From the NCBI RefSeq assembly GCF_002982135.1, contig NZ_CP019981.1:1550001-1614000 (forward strand): 64,000 nt of DNA, in the 5' to 3' direction. Both the position numbers and the translations under genes were made by a program. Source of the stretch: Pediococcus inopinatus. GTDB taxonomy: Bacteria > Bacillota > Bacilli > Lactobacillales > Lactobacillaceae. Below the pieces are notes generated by a model. That model saw only the letters and a program-made list of their open reading frames with translations. It made no database searches and was not told where the DNA came from. Shown in pieces: positions 36,642 to 43,924 of this stretch (positions are counted from its first letter, which is position 1; each line of letters begins with the position of its first letter).

Positions 36642-37337
36642 TTAGTACCAGCCGTTTGCTTGCCAGAACGCTTTAGCAGCAGTCCATGAGCCGTAACGTG
36701 AAGATACGTATGAATTAGCAACCTTTTCTTGGTTAGCAGCTGAGTAATCACCATTTAAGTATGATGAACTCAATTGATATTTACCAATGTATTGGCCGTT
36801 AGTAGCTGTGTATGAACCGCCTGATTCTTTGTTAGCGATCCATGCTTTAGCTGATGAGTCACTACCACTTGTTGTTGATGTGGTGCTAGTAGAAGCTGAA
36901 CTCTTTGTATTTGTGCTTTGTGTGTTAGCTGACTGACTCTGTGTAGTGCTTTGAGTAGTTTGAGCTGATTGTTGCGTTGAAGCAGAAGAACTTTGTGCGT
37001 TGTTCTGTGAACTTTGTGCGCTACTTTGTGTATTCTGATTAGTTTGTGTGCTTTGTGAACTAGCAGCTGGAGTTGTAGATGTTGTACTTGCGCTGTCGCT
37101 CTTAATTACTAACTTTTGGCCCACATAAATCAAGTTAACATTTGAAATGTTATTGTCGTTTGCCAATCCTTGATAATTTGCATCTTTTTTGAAATTGTAT
37201 TCAATTCCAGAAAGTGTATCACCAGATTTAACTGTATAAGTTTCATCTGCACTTGCTGCAGTTGTTAAAGCAAGTGTACCTAATGTAATAGTTGATAGAA
37301 ATGCTACTGAAAATTTTGTGAATTTATTTAACTTCAT
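36642..37337 (-). CDS. LysM protein with Apf-type transglycosylase-like domain
   Basis: A secreted 231-residue cell-wall protein: signal peptide (1-30, ending ASA), one LysM module binding peptidoglycan (about 33-77, [16 protein letters not shown] ... YVGQKLVI), a long Ser/Thr/Gln-rich linker (about 80-160) and a C-terminal Apf-like domain (ESGGSYTATNGQYIGKYQLS ... YGSWTAAKAFWQANGWY). Apf proteins influence cell shape and aggregation. The start codon directly abuts a copied sequence (37335-38258). No Shine-Dalgarno sequence remains upstream (the minus-strand leader reads TCTCCTTGAAAT before ATG), so expression may be impaired. Confidence 0.85.
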   Translation of the reverse strand: MKLNKFTKFSVAFLSTITLGTLALTTAASADETYTVKSGDTLSGIEYNFKKDANYQGLANDNNISNVNLIYVGQKLVIKSDSASTTSTTPAASSQSTQTNQNTQSSAQSSQNNAQSSSASTQQSAQTTQSTTQSQSANTQSTNTKSSASTSTTSTTSGSDSSAKAWIANKESGGSYTATNGQYIGKYQLSSSYLNGDYSAANQEKVANSYVSSRYGSWTAAKAFWQANGWY

Positions 37338-37548
37338 ATTTCAAGGAGATATCGATTTAGGGTATTTCTGAAATGTTTTGTAACTAGCAGGGCCGAAACC
37401 AGCCACGGATCCCATGGTTATCGATTTAGTAAAATGACAAAAATGATTTAAAAATAACAAAAAAACTCGATTTTTTTCGAATTCTCCTATTTATCATCAC
37501 TTTAATTGTATTTTTGCTTTACTTTTAACTCTTGATCCAACAAAAAAA

Positions 37549-37587
37549 ACAGCCTCAAAATTTCAATTAAAGAAATCTTGAAGCTGT
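37549..37587 (-). terminator. terminator of LysM gene copy 1
   Basis: Minus-strand ACAGCTTCAAGATTTC pairs with GAAATTTTGAGGCTGT (one wobble/mismatch) and is followed by eight T. Confidence 0.85.
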
Positions 37588-37605
37588 TCGACATTCAGTT
37601 TTAGA

Positions 37606-38253
37606 TTAAAGGGCCCAAGCAGCCATGCCTTGTGCTTTGTACAAGCTAACAGCAGCATTTACTTGTTGTTCAACGGAACCACTACTAATGTGCATGTTTT
37701 GGAATAAACCATAAGCACCACTAGTACTGTTACGAACAGTTGGTTGCCAATTTGATTCACGTGTAATGATCATGTTCCAAGTAGAAGAAGAAACACCGGT
37801 TCTTGATTCCATTTGGCTTAAAACGTATTCCTTCATGTTGCTACCAGTATAACTAGTGGAACTTGATGAAGTTGTAGAGGTCTTAGAACTTGATGTGTTT
37901 GAGCTCTGCTTGTTTGTTGATGAACTTGCAGTTGATTTTGTTGCTGTGACGCTCTTAACTGCAGGTGTTGATTTAACTTCATTCTTTGTTGCAACCTTAA
38001 CTTCACCATCGCTCTTAAGCAACAATTTTTGGCCAACATAGATCAAGTTAACGTTCTTGATTTTGTTGTTTGTTGCTAATGCTGAATAATCACTACTCTT
38101 GTTTAAGTCGTAAGCAATTTGTGAGAGTGTGTCACCAGATTTAACTGTGTAAACTGAATCAGCACTTGCTGCTGCAGTTACTAAAGTTGAACCCAAGGTT
38201 ACAGTTGATAATAATGCTACGGAAAATTTTGTAATTTTGCTTCTTAATGTCAT
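37606..38253 (-). CDS. LysM domain transglycosylase-like protein, copy 1
   Basis: A 215-residue secreted protein identical in sequence to the one at 38604-39251. Signal peptide (1-31, AAASA), LysM (about 34-78, [16 protein letters not shown] ... YVGQKLLL), Ser/Thr-rich linker (about 95-140) and a C-terminal lysozyme-like fold ([20 protein letters not shown] with a catalytic-type Glu, then [11 protein letters not shown]). It probably cleaves or remodels peptidoglycan. Its leader (GAGGAGCTTATAC before ATG 38253) differs from that of copy 2 and may be the former leader of the Apf gene downstream. Confidence 0.87.
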   Translation of the reverse strand: MTLRSKITKFSVALLSTVTLGSTLVTAAASADSVYTVKSGDTLSQIAYDLNKSSDYSALATNNKIKNVNLIYVGQKLLLKSDGEVKVATKNEVKSTPAVKSVTATKSTASSSTNKQSSNTSSSKTSTTSSSSTSYTGSNMKEYVLSQMESRTGVSSSTWNMIITRESNWQPTVRNSTSGAYGLFQNMHISSGSVEQQVNAAVSLYKAQGMAAWAL

Positions 38254-38324
38254 GTATAAGCTCCTCGTTTGTTTGTAAGTTTTTGTTTGCTATTTAATTT
38301 ATGTGCTTATACTACCCTCTATTT

Positions 38325-38341
38325 TTTACAAACATATTTCA
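38325..38341 (-). promoter_or_regulatory. possible WalR-type site upstream of LysM copy 1
   Basis: Minus-strand TGAAAT-N5-TGTAAA is one mismatch from the WalR direct repeat TGTWAH-N5-TGTWAH. The same element is conserved upstream of copy 2 (39322-39338). WalR commonly controls wall hydrolases; this call is inference. Confidence 0.35.
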
Positions 38342-38546
38342 AGGAGATATCGATTTAGGGTATTTCTGAAATGTTTTGTAACTAGCAGGGCCGAAACCAG
38401 CCACGGATCCCATGGTTATCGATTTAGTAAAATGACAAAAATGATTTAAAAATAACAAAAAAACTCGATTTTTTTCGAATTCTCCTATTTATCATCACTT
38501 TAATTGTATTTTTGCTTTACTTTTAACTCTTGATCCAACAAAAAAA

Positions 38547-38585
38547 ACAGCCTCAAAATTTCAATTAAAGAAATCTTGAAGCTGT
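38547..38585 (-). terminator. terminator of LysM gene copy 2
   Basis: Exact copy of the hairpin at 37549-37587, with an eight-T tail on the minus strand. Confidence 0.85.
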
Positions 38586-38603
38586 TCGACATTCAGTTTT
38601 AGA

Positions 38604-39251
38604 TTAAAGGGCCCAAGCAGCCATGCCTTGTGCTTTGTACAAGCTAACAGCAGCATTTACTTGTTGTTCAACGGAACCACTACTAATGTGCATGTTTTGG
38701 AATAAACCATAAGCACCACTAGTACTGTTACGAACAGTTGGTTGCCAATTTGATTCACGTGTAATGATCATGTTCCAAGTAGAAGAAGAAACACCGGTTC
38801 TTGATTCCATTTGGCTTAAAACGTATTCCTTCATGTTGCTACCAGTATAACTAGTGGAACTTGATGAAGTTGTAGAGGTCTTAGAACTTGATGTGTTTGA
38901 GCTCTGCTTGTTTGTTGATGAACTTGCAGTTGATTTTGTTGCTGTGACGCTCTTAACTGCAGGTGTTGATTTAACTTCATTCTTTGTTGCAACCTTAACT
39001 TCACCATCGCTCTTAAGCAACAATTTTTGGCCAACATAGATCAAGTTAACGTTCTTGATTTTGTTGTTTGTTGCTAATGCTGAATAATCACTACTCTTGT
39101 TTAAGTCGTAAGCAATTTGTGAGAGTGTGTCACCAGATTTAACTGTGTAAACTGAATCAGCACTTGCTGCTGCAGTTACTAAAGTTGAACCCAAGGTTAC
39201 AGTTGATAATAATGCTACGGAAAATTTTGTAATTTTGCTTCTTAATGTCAT
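38604..39251 (-). CDS. LysM domain transglycosylase-like protein, copy 2
   Basis: Identical 215-residue product to copy 1: signal peptide, LysM, Ser/Thr linker, lysozyme-like C-terminal domain with [11 protein letters not shown] and [10 protein letters not shown]. The leader GAGGAGTCTATAC before ATG 39251 is intact and is probably the gene's original one, making this the parent copy. Two identical expressed copies would raise dosage of this wall protein. Confidence 0.88.
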   Translation of the reverse strand: MTLRSKITKFSVALLSTVTLGSTLVTAAASADSVYTVKSGDTLSQIAYDLNKSSDYSALATNNKIKNVNLIYVGQKLLLKSDGEVKVATKNEVKSTPAVKSVTATKSTASSSTNKQSSNTSSSKTSTTSSSSTSYTGSNMKEYVLSQMESRTGVSSSTWNMIITRESNWQPTVRNSTSGAYGLFQNMHISSGSVEQQVNAAVSLYKAQGMAAWAL

Positions 39252-39256
39252 GTATA

Positions 39257-39664
39257 GACTCCTCGTTTGTGTGTAAGTTTTTTGGTTGTTTAATTTATGT
39301 GTTTAATACTACCTTCCGTTTTTTACAAACATATTTCAGAGAGATATCGATTTTACCCGTTTTTGAAACATTCTGTAATTCAACCAAAATAGAAAGCGTT
39401 GCAACCTTCATGAACATTAAACCTATAGAATCATAAAATTACATCAAAAATAGCAAAAAACTGGGAATTATTGGAAATTTCCCAGCTTTTTGCCTGTAAA
39501 TATCGTATTTTGAGTTCAAATAATTTTTCCTAGCGCCGATTTACCAATAGATGAAAAGAATTTTATAACCCGAATTTTTATCTTTCTACTATAGTATATC
39601 CATCAACCTACATGGATATTTAAAAATATTCGCCTTTAATTTACATCGTTTTTACTATAAAGCA
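39257..39664. other. leader region and intergenic DNA up to the IS element
   Basis: About 400 bp with no convincing ORF. It holds the promoter/leader of LysM copy 2 (39257-39345), a perfect hairpin CTGGGAA/TTCCCAG with A- and T-rich flanks (39453-39493) that could terminate in either direction, and AT-rich DNA up to the left IS end. Confidence 0.5.
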
Positions 39665-39703
39665 TGGATCTGAGTCAAGAATCCGGACACGTTTATGTAT
39701 AAT

Positions 39704-40537
39704 TTAAGCGACTAATTCTTCCTTTTCATTCGGGGTTAAATAATCAATGGCACTATGAATCCGATCATTGTTGTAAAAGCTCTCAATGTAGCTAAATAAA
39801 GCCACATTTGCTTCATCAAAATTTTGGTAATGGGTCTGATAAACTTCCTCTTTTTTTAAGCTGGCATGGAATGACTCCAGAACTGAATTGTCATATGGAC
39901 AACCGCGCTTGCTATAAGAGTGCTGGATATGGCGTTGTCGTAGAAGTTCTTCAAAGGTGGTGCTGCGGTATTGACTGCCTAAATCGGTATGAATGATCAA
40001 CTGGTCTGTTACTTTTCTGGTTTCAAAAGCTTGTTTTAAAGTGTCGAGCACTAGATCGGCAGTCATGTGACGACTCAACTTGTGGGCAATGATTTTACGT
40101 GAATACAGATCCTGGATGCTTGATAAATAACACCAGCCATCAGCTTTGGTGTGAACGTAAGTGATATCGGCACACCATTTTTGATTTGGTGCTGTCGTGC
40201 TAAAATCCTGAGCGAGCAGGTTCGGATAATTCGCTTCGTCGATATTATTTGCTTGTTGGTAATGCCACTTCTTTAGGGTGATCGATTTAAGTTCCATTTG
40301 GCGCATTAAACGCTGAACTAACTTGATGCTTGCGGCTAGTCCCTCTTTTTTCAATTCCTTTAAAATCTTAGGAGCGCCATAGACCCGACGGTGATTATAA
40401 TAAATGCGCTTGATCGCTTGGCAGAGCGTCTTTCGATGTTCTGCTTGTGGTGAGATATAATGATTCTGTTGATCATAATACGTGGAACGAGGGACTTGTA
40501 GTACCTGACAGATCTCCTTAATGCGATGTTGCTTTAG
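39704..40537 (-). CDS. IS150-type transposase OrfB (integrase domain)
   Basis: Catalytic part of the transposase, 278 codons aligned to the second copy at 46666-47499. The DDE residues lie in WCADITYV, HTDLGSQY and the late SVLESFHASLKKE segment. No ATG/GTG/TTG exists at the expected beginning; the frame is open back into orfA. It is therefore probably made as OrfAB by -1 frameshifting at the AAAAAG just before the orfA stop. The first start codon inside the frame would give only 216 residues, but the upstream codons are intact and not degraded. Confidence 0.88.
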   Translation of the reverse strand, partial: LKQHRIKEICQVLQVPRSTYYDQQNHYISPQAEHRKTLCQAIKRIYYNHRRVYGAPKILKELKKEGLAASIKLVQRLMRQMELKSITLKKWHYQQANNIDEANYPNLLAQDFSTTAPNQKWCADITYVHTKADGWCYLSSIQDLYSRKIIAHKLSRHMTADLVLDTLKQAFETRKVTDQLIIHTDLGSQYRSTTFEELLRQRHIQHSYSKRGCPYDNSVLESFHASLKKEEVYQTHYQNFDEANVALFSYIESFYNNDRIHSAIDYLTPNEKEELVA

Positions 40538-40572
40538 ATTTGGTTTGATTGCGGCTTGCCAATCTTCCGAGC

Positions 40573-40830
40573 TTACTTTTTGGCGAATATGGTTAAGGCT
40601 TTTTTTAAGATATCATTCTCACTTTCAAGCCGATTAAGACGCTTCTGTAGCGCTAAAATATCAGCTTTCGAGGCACCAGTTTCTTTGTCCTCTTTGTATA
40701 AATTGATCCATTTGTAAATAGTGACATTTGCAATACCATATTCATTTGTAAGCTCAACTACCGAGGTGCCATCCTGGTAGAGTTTAACGATCATTTTTTT
40801 GAAATCAACTGAGTATTTCTGTTTAGACAT
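40573..40830 (-). CDS. IS150-type OrfA (helix-turn-helix)
   Basis: An 85-residue DNA-binding part of the transposase. The HTH is VVELTNEYGIANVTIYKWI (about 23-41) and the leucine zipper LQKRLNRLESENDILKKAL (about 62-80). It ends IFAKK, with GCCAAAAAGTAA at the end as the likely frameshift site. It differs at several residues from the OrfA of copy 2, so the two elements are related but not recent twins. Confidence 0.9.
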   Translation of the reverse strand: MSKQKYSVDFKKMIVKLYQDGTSVVELTNEYGIANVTIYKWINLYKEDKETGASKADILALQKRLNRLESENDILKKALTIFAKK

Positions 40831-41019
40831 CAGAACACGATCCTTCCTATAATGGCATTATACTAAATCGTGTCCATAGATTCATACTACATCCAGCATT
40901 CTCAAATAAATTTTACCTGGTCGCTAAGCACTTTCTATCGTTTTAAACTAATTAATTTTTTTATATTCTAATTAATGACCAAGGGCCCTTGGATCTTAGC
41001 TTACAAGGAGATTCAAGAA

Positions 41020-41562
41020 TTGGAAAAACAAACGATTCAAGCAGGTTTTAATTTTTTATTGCAAGACGACAACGAAAAAATTATATTTGGAGCGGCCAAA
41101 CGGTTACACATTTCACCTGTCCAAACCAATTACGATGATTTTATTCAAGAAGGCTATTTAGCCTTCGTTCAGGCATACGCCCGTTACCCTTCTTTAGTTG
41201 CCGATGATCCCCAAAAGTTTCGCGTATTTGCTTATCAGGCCGTTTATTGGCGTTTACTAGACTTAATTCGGCAGACTTCTCGAGTAGCAGAAAAAATTCA
41301 ATTTGATCAAGAAACTTTAGATGCACAACCACAATCATCAGGTGATTTAGCTTTTGACGCCATTTATACCGATCAACTATTTCAAGAACTCTACCAATGC
41401 TGCACACTTGCTGAACAAAATTTCTTAAAAGATTGCTATGTCCTGCATCTTAAAAATAATGAAATAGCGGCCAAACATCACGTTTCGCGCCAGTGTGTTT
41501 CTAACTTACGGCGTAGTGTAGGTAATAAAGCGCTAGCTCAAATATCAAAAAATAGCCACTAA
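41020..41562 (+). CDS. sigma-70-like alternative sigma factor (ComX/SigH-type)
   Basis: A 180-residue protein with sigma region 2 (YDDFIQEGYLAFVQAYARYP ... FAYQAVYWRLLDLIRQ, about 40-90) and a region 4 HTH (NNEIAAKHHVSRQCVSNLRR, about 147-166). Regions 1 and 3 are missing, as in the small competence-type sigma factors of lactobacilli and streptococci. I start it at TTG 41020 because AAGGAG lies nine bases upstream; ATG 40975 has no such site. An IS element lies about 125 bp upstream and could affect its promoter. Its regulon is unknown; competence genes are a guess from the family. Confidence 0.75.
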   Translation: MEKQTIQAGFNFLLQDDNEKIIFGAAKRLHISPVQTNYDDFIQEGYLAFVQAYARYPSLVADDPQKFRVFAYQAVYWRLLDLIRQTSRVAEKIQFDQETLDAQPQSSGDLAFDAIYTDQLFQELYQCCTLAEQNFLKDCYVLHLKNNEIAAKHHVSRQCVSNLRRSVGNKALAQISKNSH

Positions 41563-41641
41563 TTCATTTAACAATGTTAATATATATAGTGATTAGAATA
41601 ATTCATGTCGTAACAATCTGCGACATAAAGGAGGAATCATG

Positions 41642-42043
41642 ATGGCTACTGTCCATCCCGACTATGAAGTGATTTCAAAAGTATATGCAATGATTCAAAA
41701 TATAGATAATGACTTACAAATTAAATTTGCCGTTAGTTTTGAACAATTTCGTATTTTGCACTTTATTTCCAGCATCCAACCAAAGGAAACGACTGTAAGC
41801 ATTCTCGCAAAAGAATTTCGCTCAAATACTTCTGCCACTTCTCGAAAAGTAAGTGCTCTTTACAAACAAAATTTAATTAAAGACCATGTTTCCGGAGATG
41901 ATCGTCGAACGCATTGGATAACGCTGACTCCCAAAGGAATCTCCACAATTAATGAACTAAAGGAATTCGTTGATGATTATCTACCAGAGATCGAAAAACA
42001 GATAATCGCAACCCTTTCAAAAAATATGACAGATTTAATATAA
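41642..42043 (+). CDS. MarR family regulator
   Basis: A 133-residue winged-helix regulator of the MarR type: dimer helix 1, recognition region VSILAKEFRSNTSATSRKV (about 56-75), wing DDRRTHWITLTPKG (about 90-103). The start is ATG 41642 (GGAGG seven bases upstream); ATG 41639 is directly adjacent. A paralogue of equal length follows 270 bp downstream, interrupted by TGA. Target genes unknown; MarR proteins often control their neighbours. Confidence 0.85.
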   Translation: MATVHPDYEVISKVYAMIQNIDNDLQIKFAVSFEQFRILHFISSIQPKETTVSILAKEFRSNTSATSRKVSALYKQNLIKDHVSGDDRRTHWITLTPKGISTINELKEFVDDYLPEIEKQIIATLSKNMTDLI

Positions 42044-42064
42044 CAGTTTTAGTTATCACGCTTT

Positions 42065-42106
42065 GACTGGCATTGTTGTAAAAATACAACGTGCCAGTCT
42101 ATTTTT
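42065..42106 (+). terminator. terminator of the MarR gene
   Basis: GACTGGCA pairs with TGCCAGTC around an inner GTTGTA/TACAAC stem; TATTTTTA follows. Confidence 0.85.
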
Positions 42107-42316
42107 ATGGGTATTTTTTGTAAATTTGCCTTGCCATTATTAACTTTTTTTCTGTTTAACAGTTATAACTTTTAAAAACTATGAATATTTCTTACTAATT
42201 AAGCCTTTCTGGGGTTGCCAAAAAACATATAGTTGTGTTTCAATTACATTAACGGCCTTGAATATTATTAGACAATAACTTTTTTACCGTGCAATCATTA
42301 TAAAGGAAGAGGAAAT

Positions 42317-42718
42317 ATGATGTTGAAGTCAAACCCAATGGAATTTGCCAATTTTTCCAAAATGTATCGTTTGTTTCTACAAACTGATAGTCATTTAAAA
42401 TCTACATACTCAATTAGCTTTGAACAGTATTGAATCATGGCCTACATCTTATCTCTTAAGCAACAAGAAGCCACCGTTAGCGAAGTTGGCAATCATTTCG
42501 GATCCAGTTCACCTGCTATTTCTCGCAAAATCCGGGTTTTATTTAATTTACACTATATTGTTGATCATGCAGATTCACATGATCGCCGAGTCCATTGGTT
42601 GAATCTAACTCCTGAAGGTAAGGAACTAACTTCAACGGTTGCCGATTTCTTAGTCGAAAAAATTCCAGACATTGAAACTCAAGTTGAAGAGTTATCAAAG
42701 ACTGATTTAAATCATTAG
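42317..42718 (+). pseudogene. MarR family regulator paralogue interrupted by TGA
   Basis: One frame of 134 codons from ATG 42317 (AAAGGAAGAGG upstream) to a stop at 42716-42718, as long as its neighbour at 41639-42043 and clearly homologous. A single in-frame TGA at 42431-42433 falls where the neighbour has Arg (SFEQFRIL versus SFEQY-stop-IM), consistent with CGA to TGA. ATG 42437 comes four bases after the stop, so reinitiation could make a 93-residue product with the HTH and wing but without the dimerisation helix. Most likely a recent nonsense mutation. Confidence 0.85.
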
Positions 42719-42729
42719 TACAAAAATAA

Positions 42730-42776
42730 AAAACCAGCAAACAAGGTGAAATTTCTTTTACCTGTTTGCTGGTTTT
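42730..42776. terminator. bidirectional terminator
   Basis: AAAACCAGCAAACAAGGT pairs with ACCTGTTTGCTGGTTTT between the MarR paralogue and the convergent XRE gene; both sides have A- or T-rich tails. Confidence 0.88.
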
Positions 42777-42824
42777 TATGTATTATTTGATTTTATTAAA
42801 TTTAGTTGGCGACTTCAGACGTTA

Positions 42825-43058
42825 TCAGTCCACAATCTTCAATGTAATTTTTCCGCCTGCACGGCCCACGATTTCATCTAACGTTTTAAACGAAACGTTT
42901 GCCCGACCACTTTCCATTCTGGCAATCTGGGATTGGCGTTTCCCGGCCTTTTCTGCTAATTGGGTCTGTGTGTAACCTTTACGAAGTCGGAACTCCACTA
43001 ACTCTTTTGCAACTTGAATCTTAATCTCATCTTCCTTAGTCATCTCTTGTTTGATCAT
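42825..43058 (-). CDS. XRE-type helix-turn-helix protein (HigA-like)
   Basis: A 77-residue Cro/C1-type DNA-binding protein: HTH GYTQTQLAEKAGKRQSQIAR (about 28-47) followed by MESGRANVSFKTLDEIV. The form resembles antitoxins of the HigA/RelB-like type, but no toxin gene is next to it: upstream is a HAD phosphatase and downstream a terminator. So it is an orphan antitoxin or a small regulator. ATG 43058 has TGGAGG eight bases upstream and is preferred over the longer reading to 43073. Confidence 0.8.
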   Translation of the reverse strand: MIKQEMTKEDEIKIQVAKELVEFRLRKGYTQTQLAEKAGKRQSQIARMESGRANVSFKTLDEIVGRAGGKITLKIVD

Positions 43059-43087
43059 CAATACTTCCTCCATCTCATATTATGCAT

Positions 43088-43717
43088 TTACTTCTTTTTT
43101 AAAACTTTTAAAACCTCTAACGGTGATTCAAAAATATATTCTGCATCTTTAAAATTGGCACCTGGAATTGATCCCCACTTTGCATTTCCAAAATCAATCC
43201 CAGCTGCATGTGCTGCTTGCATATCATAGGGTGCATCCCCAATGTACAAAAACTGGCTTTTAGAAATTCCGGGGAACTTACGCATCCCAGCCAAGATTGG
43301 ATCGGGATTAGGCTTATGTTTCTCGGTATCCTCCGCAACAACTACTTTATCACTCTGGTTGGCAAATTTATATTGTGCAACTTGTGTCTTCCAACCATAC
43401 CGTGTTTTAGAAGTCACCATGCCAATTTCCACATGTTGTTTTTTCAACTCCGCAAAAAGTGTATCTATTCCGAGAAATTCTTGGACTAGCTCTTGATGTT
43501 TCAAAAATTCCTCGCCATAATCACGGACCGTCTGTTCTGGATCAGGGGAGCCTAAGGTTTTAAAAATCTCTACTGCTGATAAGCCCATTAATTTGCGGGT
43601 TTTCTCTTCTGTCACCGGAATCGCCAAACGCTCAAAAATTGGTTTTACCGTGGCCCAGACAGCCAAATCTGTTCTCAGCAAGGTATTATCGACATCAAAT
43701 AAAACAACTTGGTACAT
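43088..43717 (-). CDS. HAD superfamily phosphatase (phosphoglycolate phosphatase-like)
   Basis: A 209-residue HAD hydrolase: motif I FDVDNTLLRT (nucleophile Asp8, Asp10), helical cap (about 18-85), motif II GMVTSKT, motif III Lys in EKHKPNPDPI, motif IV YIGDAPYDMQAAHAAG. It probably dephosphorylates a small phosphometabolite; the substrate cannot be named. It is 29 bp upstream of the XRE gene on the same strand. Confidence 0.88.
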   Translation of the reverse strand: MYQVVLFDVDNTLLRTDLAVWATVKPIFERLAIPVTEEKTRKLMGLSAVEIFKTLGSPDPEQTVRDYGEEFLKHQELVQEFLGIDTLFAELKKQHVEIGMVTSKTRYGWKTQVAQYKFANQSDKVVVAEDTEKHKPNPDPILAGMRKFPGISKSQFLYIGDAPYDMQAAHAAGIDFGNAKWGSIPGANFKDAEYIFESPLEVLKVLKKK

Positions 43718-43876
43718 CTCTTCAACTCCCCCTCTTTTTTAATGAAACAAACAATGCATTATATCATAAGAAAACGGTTCCCCTCAATGCCCCATTTAAA
43801 TTTTTGCTTTTCCAATTTATATTTCCACTTATTCAAATCCAAAATACGCAATTTTGCCCACTTTTTACAAAAAAAT

Positions 43877-43896
43877 AAGCCGGAAAATTCCGACTT
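43877..43896 (-). terminator. terminator of the YhgE/Pip gene
   Basis: AAGTCGGAA / TTCCGGCTT (one G-T pair) with a 2-base loop on the minus strand, followed by seven T. Confidence 0.75.
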
Positions 43897-43924
43897 ACTT
43901 TTAAAATAAATTAATTATCTGAAA

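Larger units (their letters stand above)
37335..38258 (-). repeat. 924-bp exact direct repeat, copy 1
   Basis: From CATATTTCAAGG (37335) to CATGTATA (38258) this matches 38333-39256 at every base I compared (offset 998). It contains one whole LysM gene, its terminator and the distal part of a leader. The copies' flanks differ: copy 1 is followed by AGCTCCTC, copy 2 by GACTCCTC. The unit appears inserted exactly at the CAT of the Apf gene's start codon. Confidence 0.92.
38333..39256 (-). repeat. 924-bp exact direct repeat, copy 2
   Basis: Second copy of the unit at 37335-38258, with the same gene, terminator and distal leader. Upstream of 39256 the sequence diverges from that upstream of copy 1, although still homologous, as expected for promoters of two different paralogues. 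Confidence 0.92.
39665..40895 (-). mobile_element. IS3-family (IS150-group) insertion sequence, copy 1
   Basis: A 1231-bp element with overlapping orfA/orfB frames. The ends are imperfect inverted repeats (TGGATCTGAGTC ... GGACACG at the left; TGGATGTAGT ... GGACACG read inward from the right). GCA is present at both flanks (39662-39664, 40896-40898), a 3-bp target duplication typical of the group. It sits in intergenic DNA about 125 bp upstream of the sigma factor gene. Both frames appear open, so it may be active. Confidence 0.9.

Noticed and set aside
39704..40354. OrfB of the first IS as a truncated 216-residue transposase
   Set aside because: The frame is open and homologous to the intact second copy up to and beyond 40537; it only lacks a start codon because it is made by frameshift.
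42825..43058. A complete toxin-antitoxin pair around the XRE gene
   Set aside because: No toxin-like ORF is adjacent on either side; only an orphan HTH protein can be supported.
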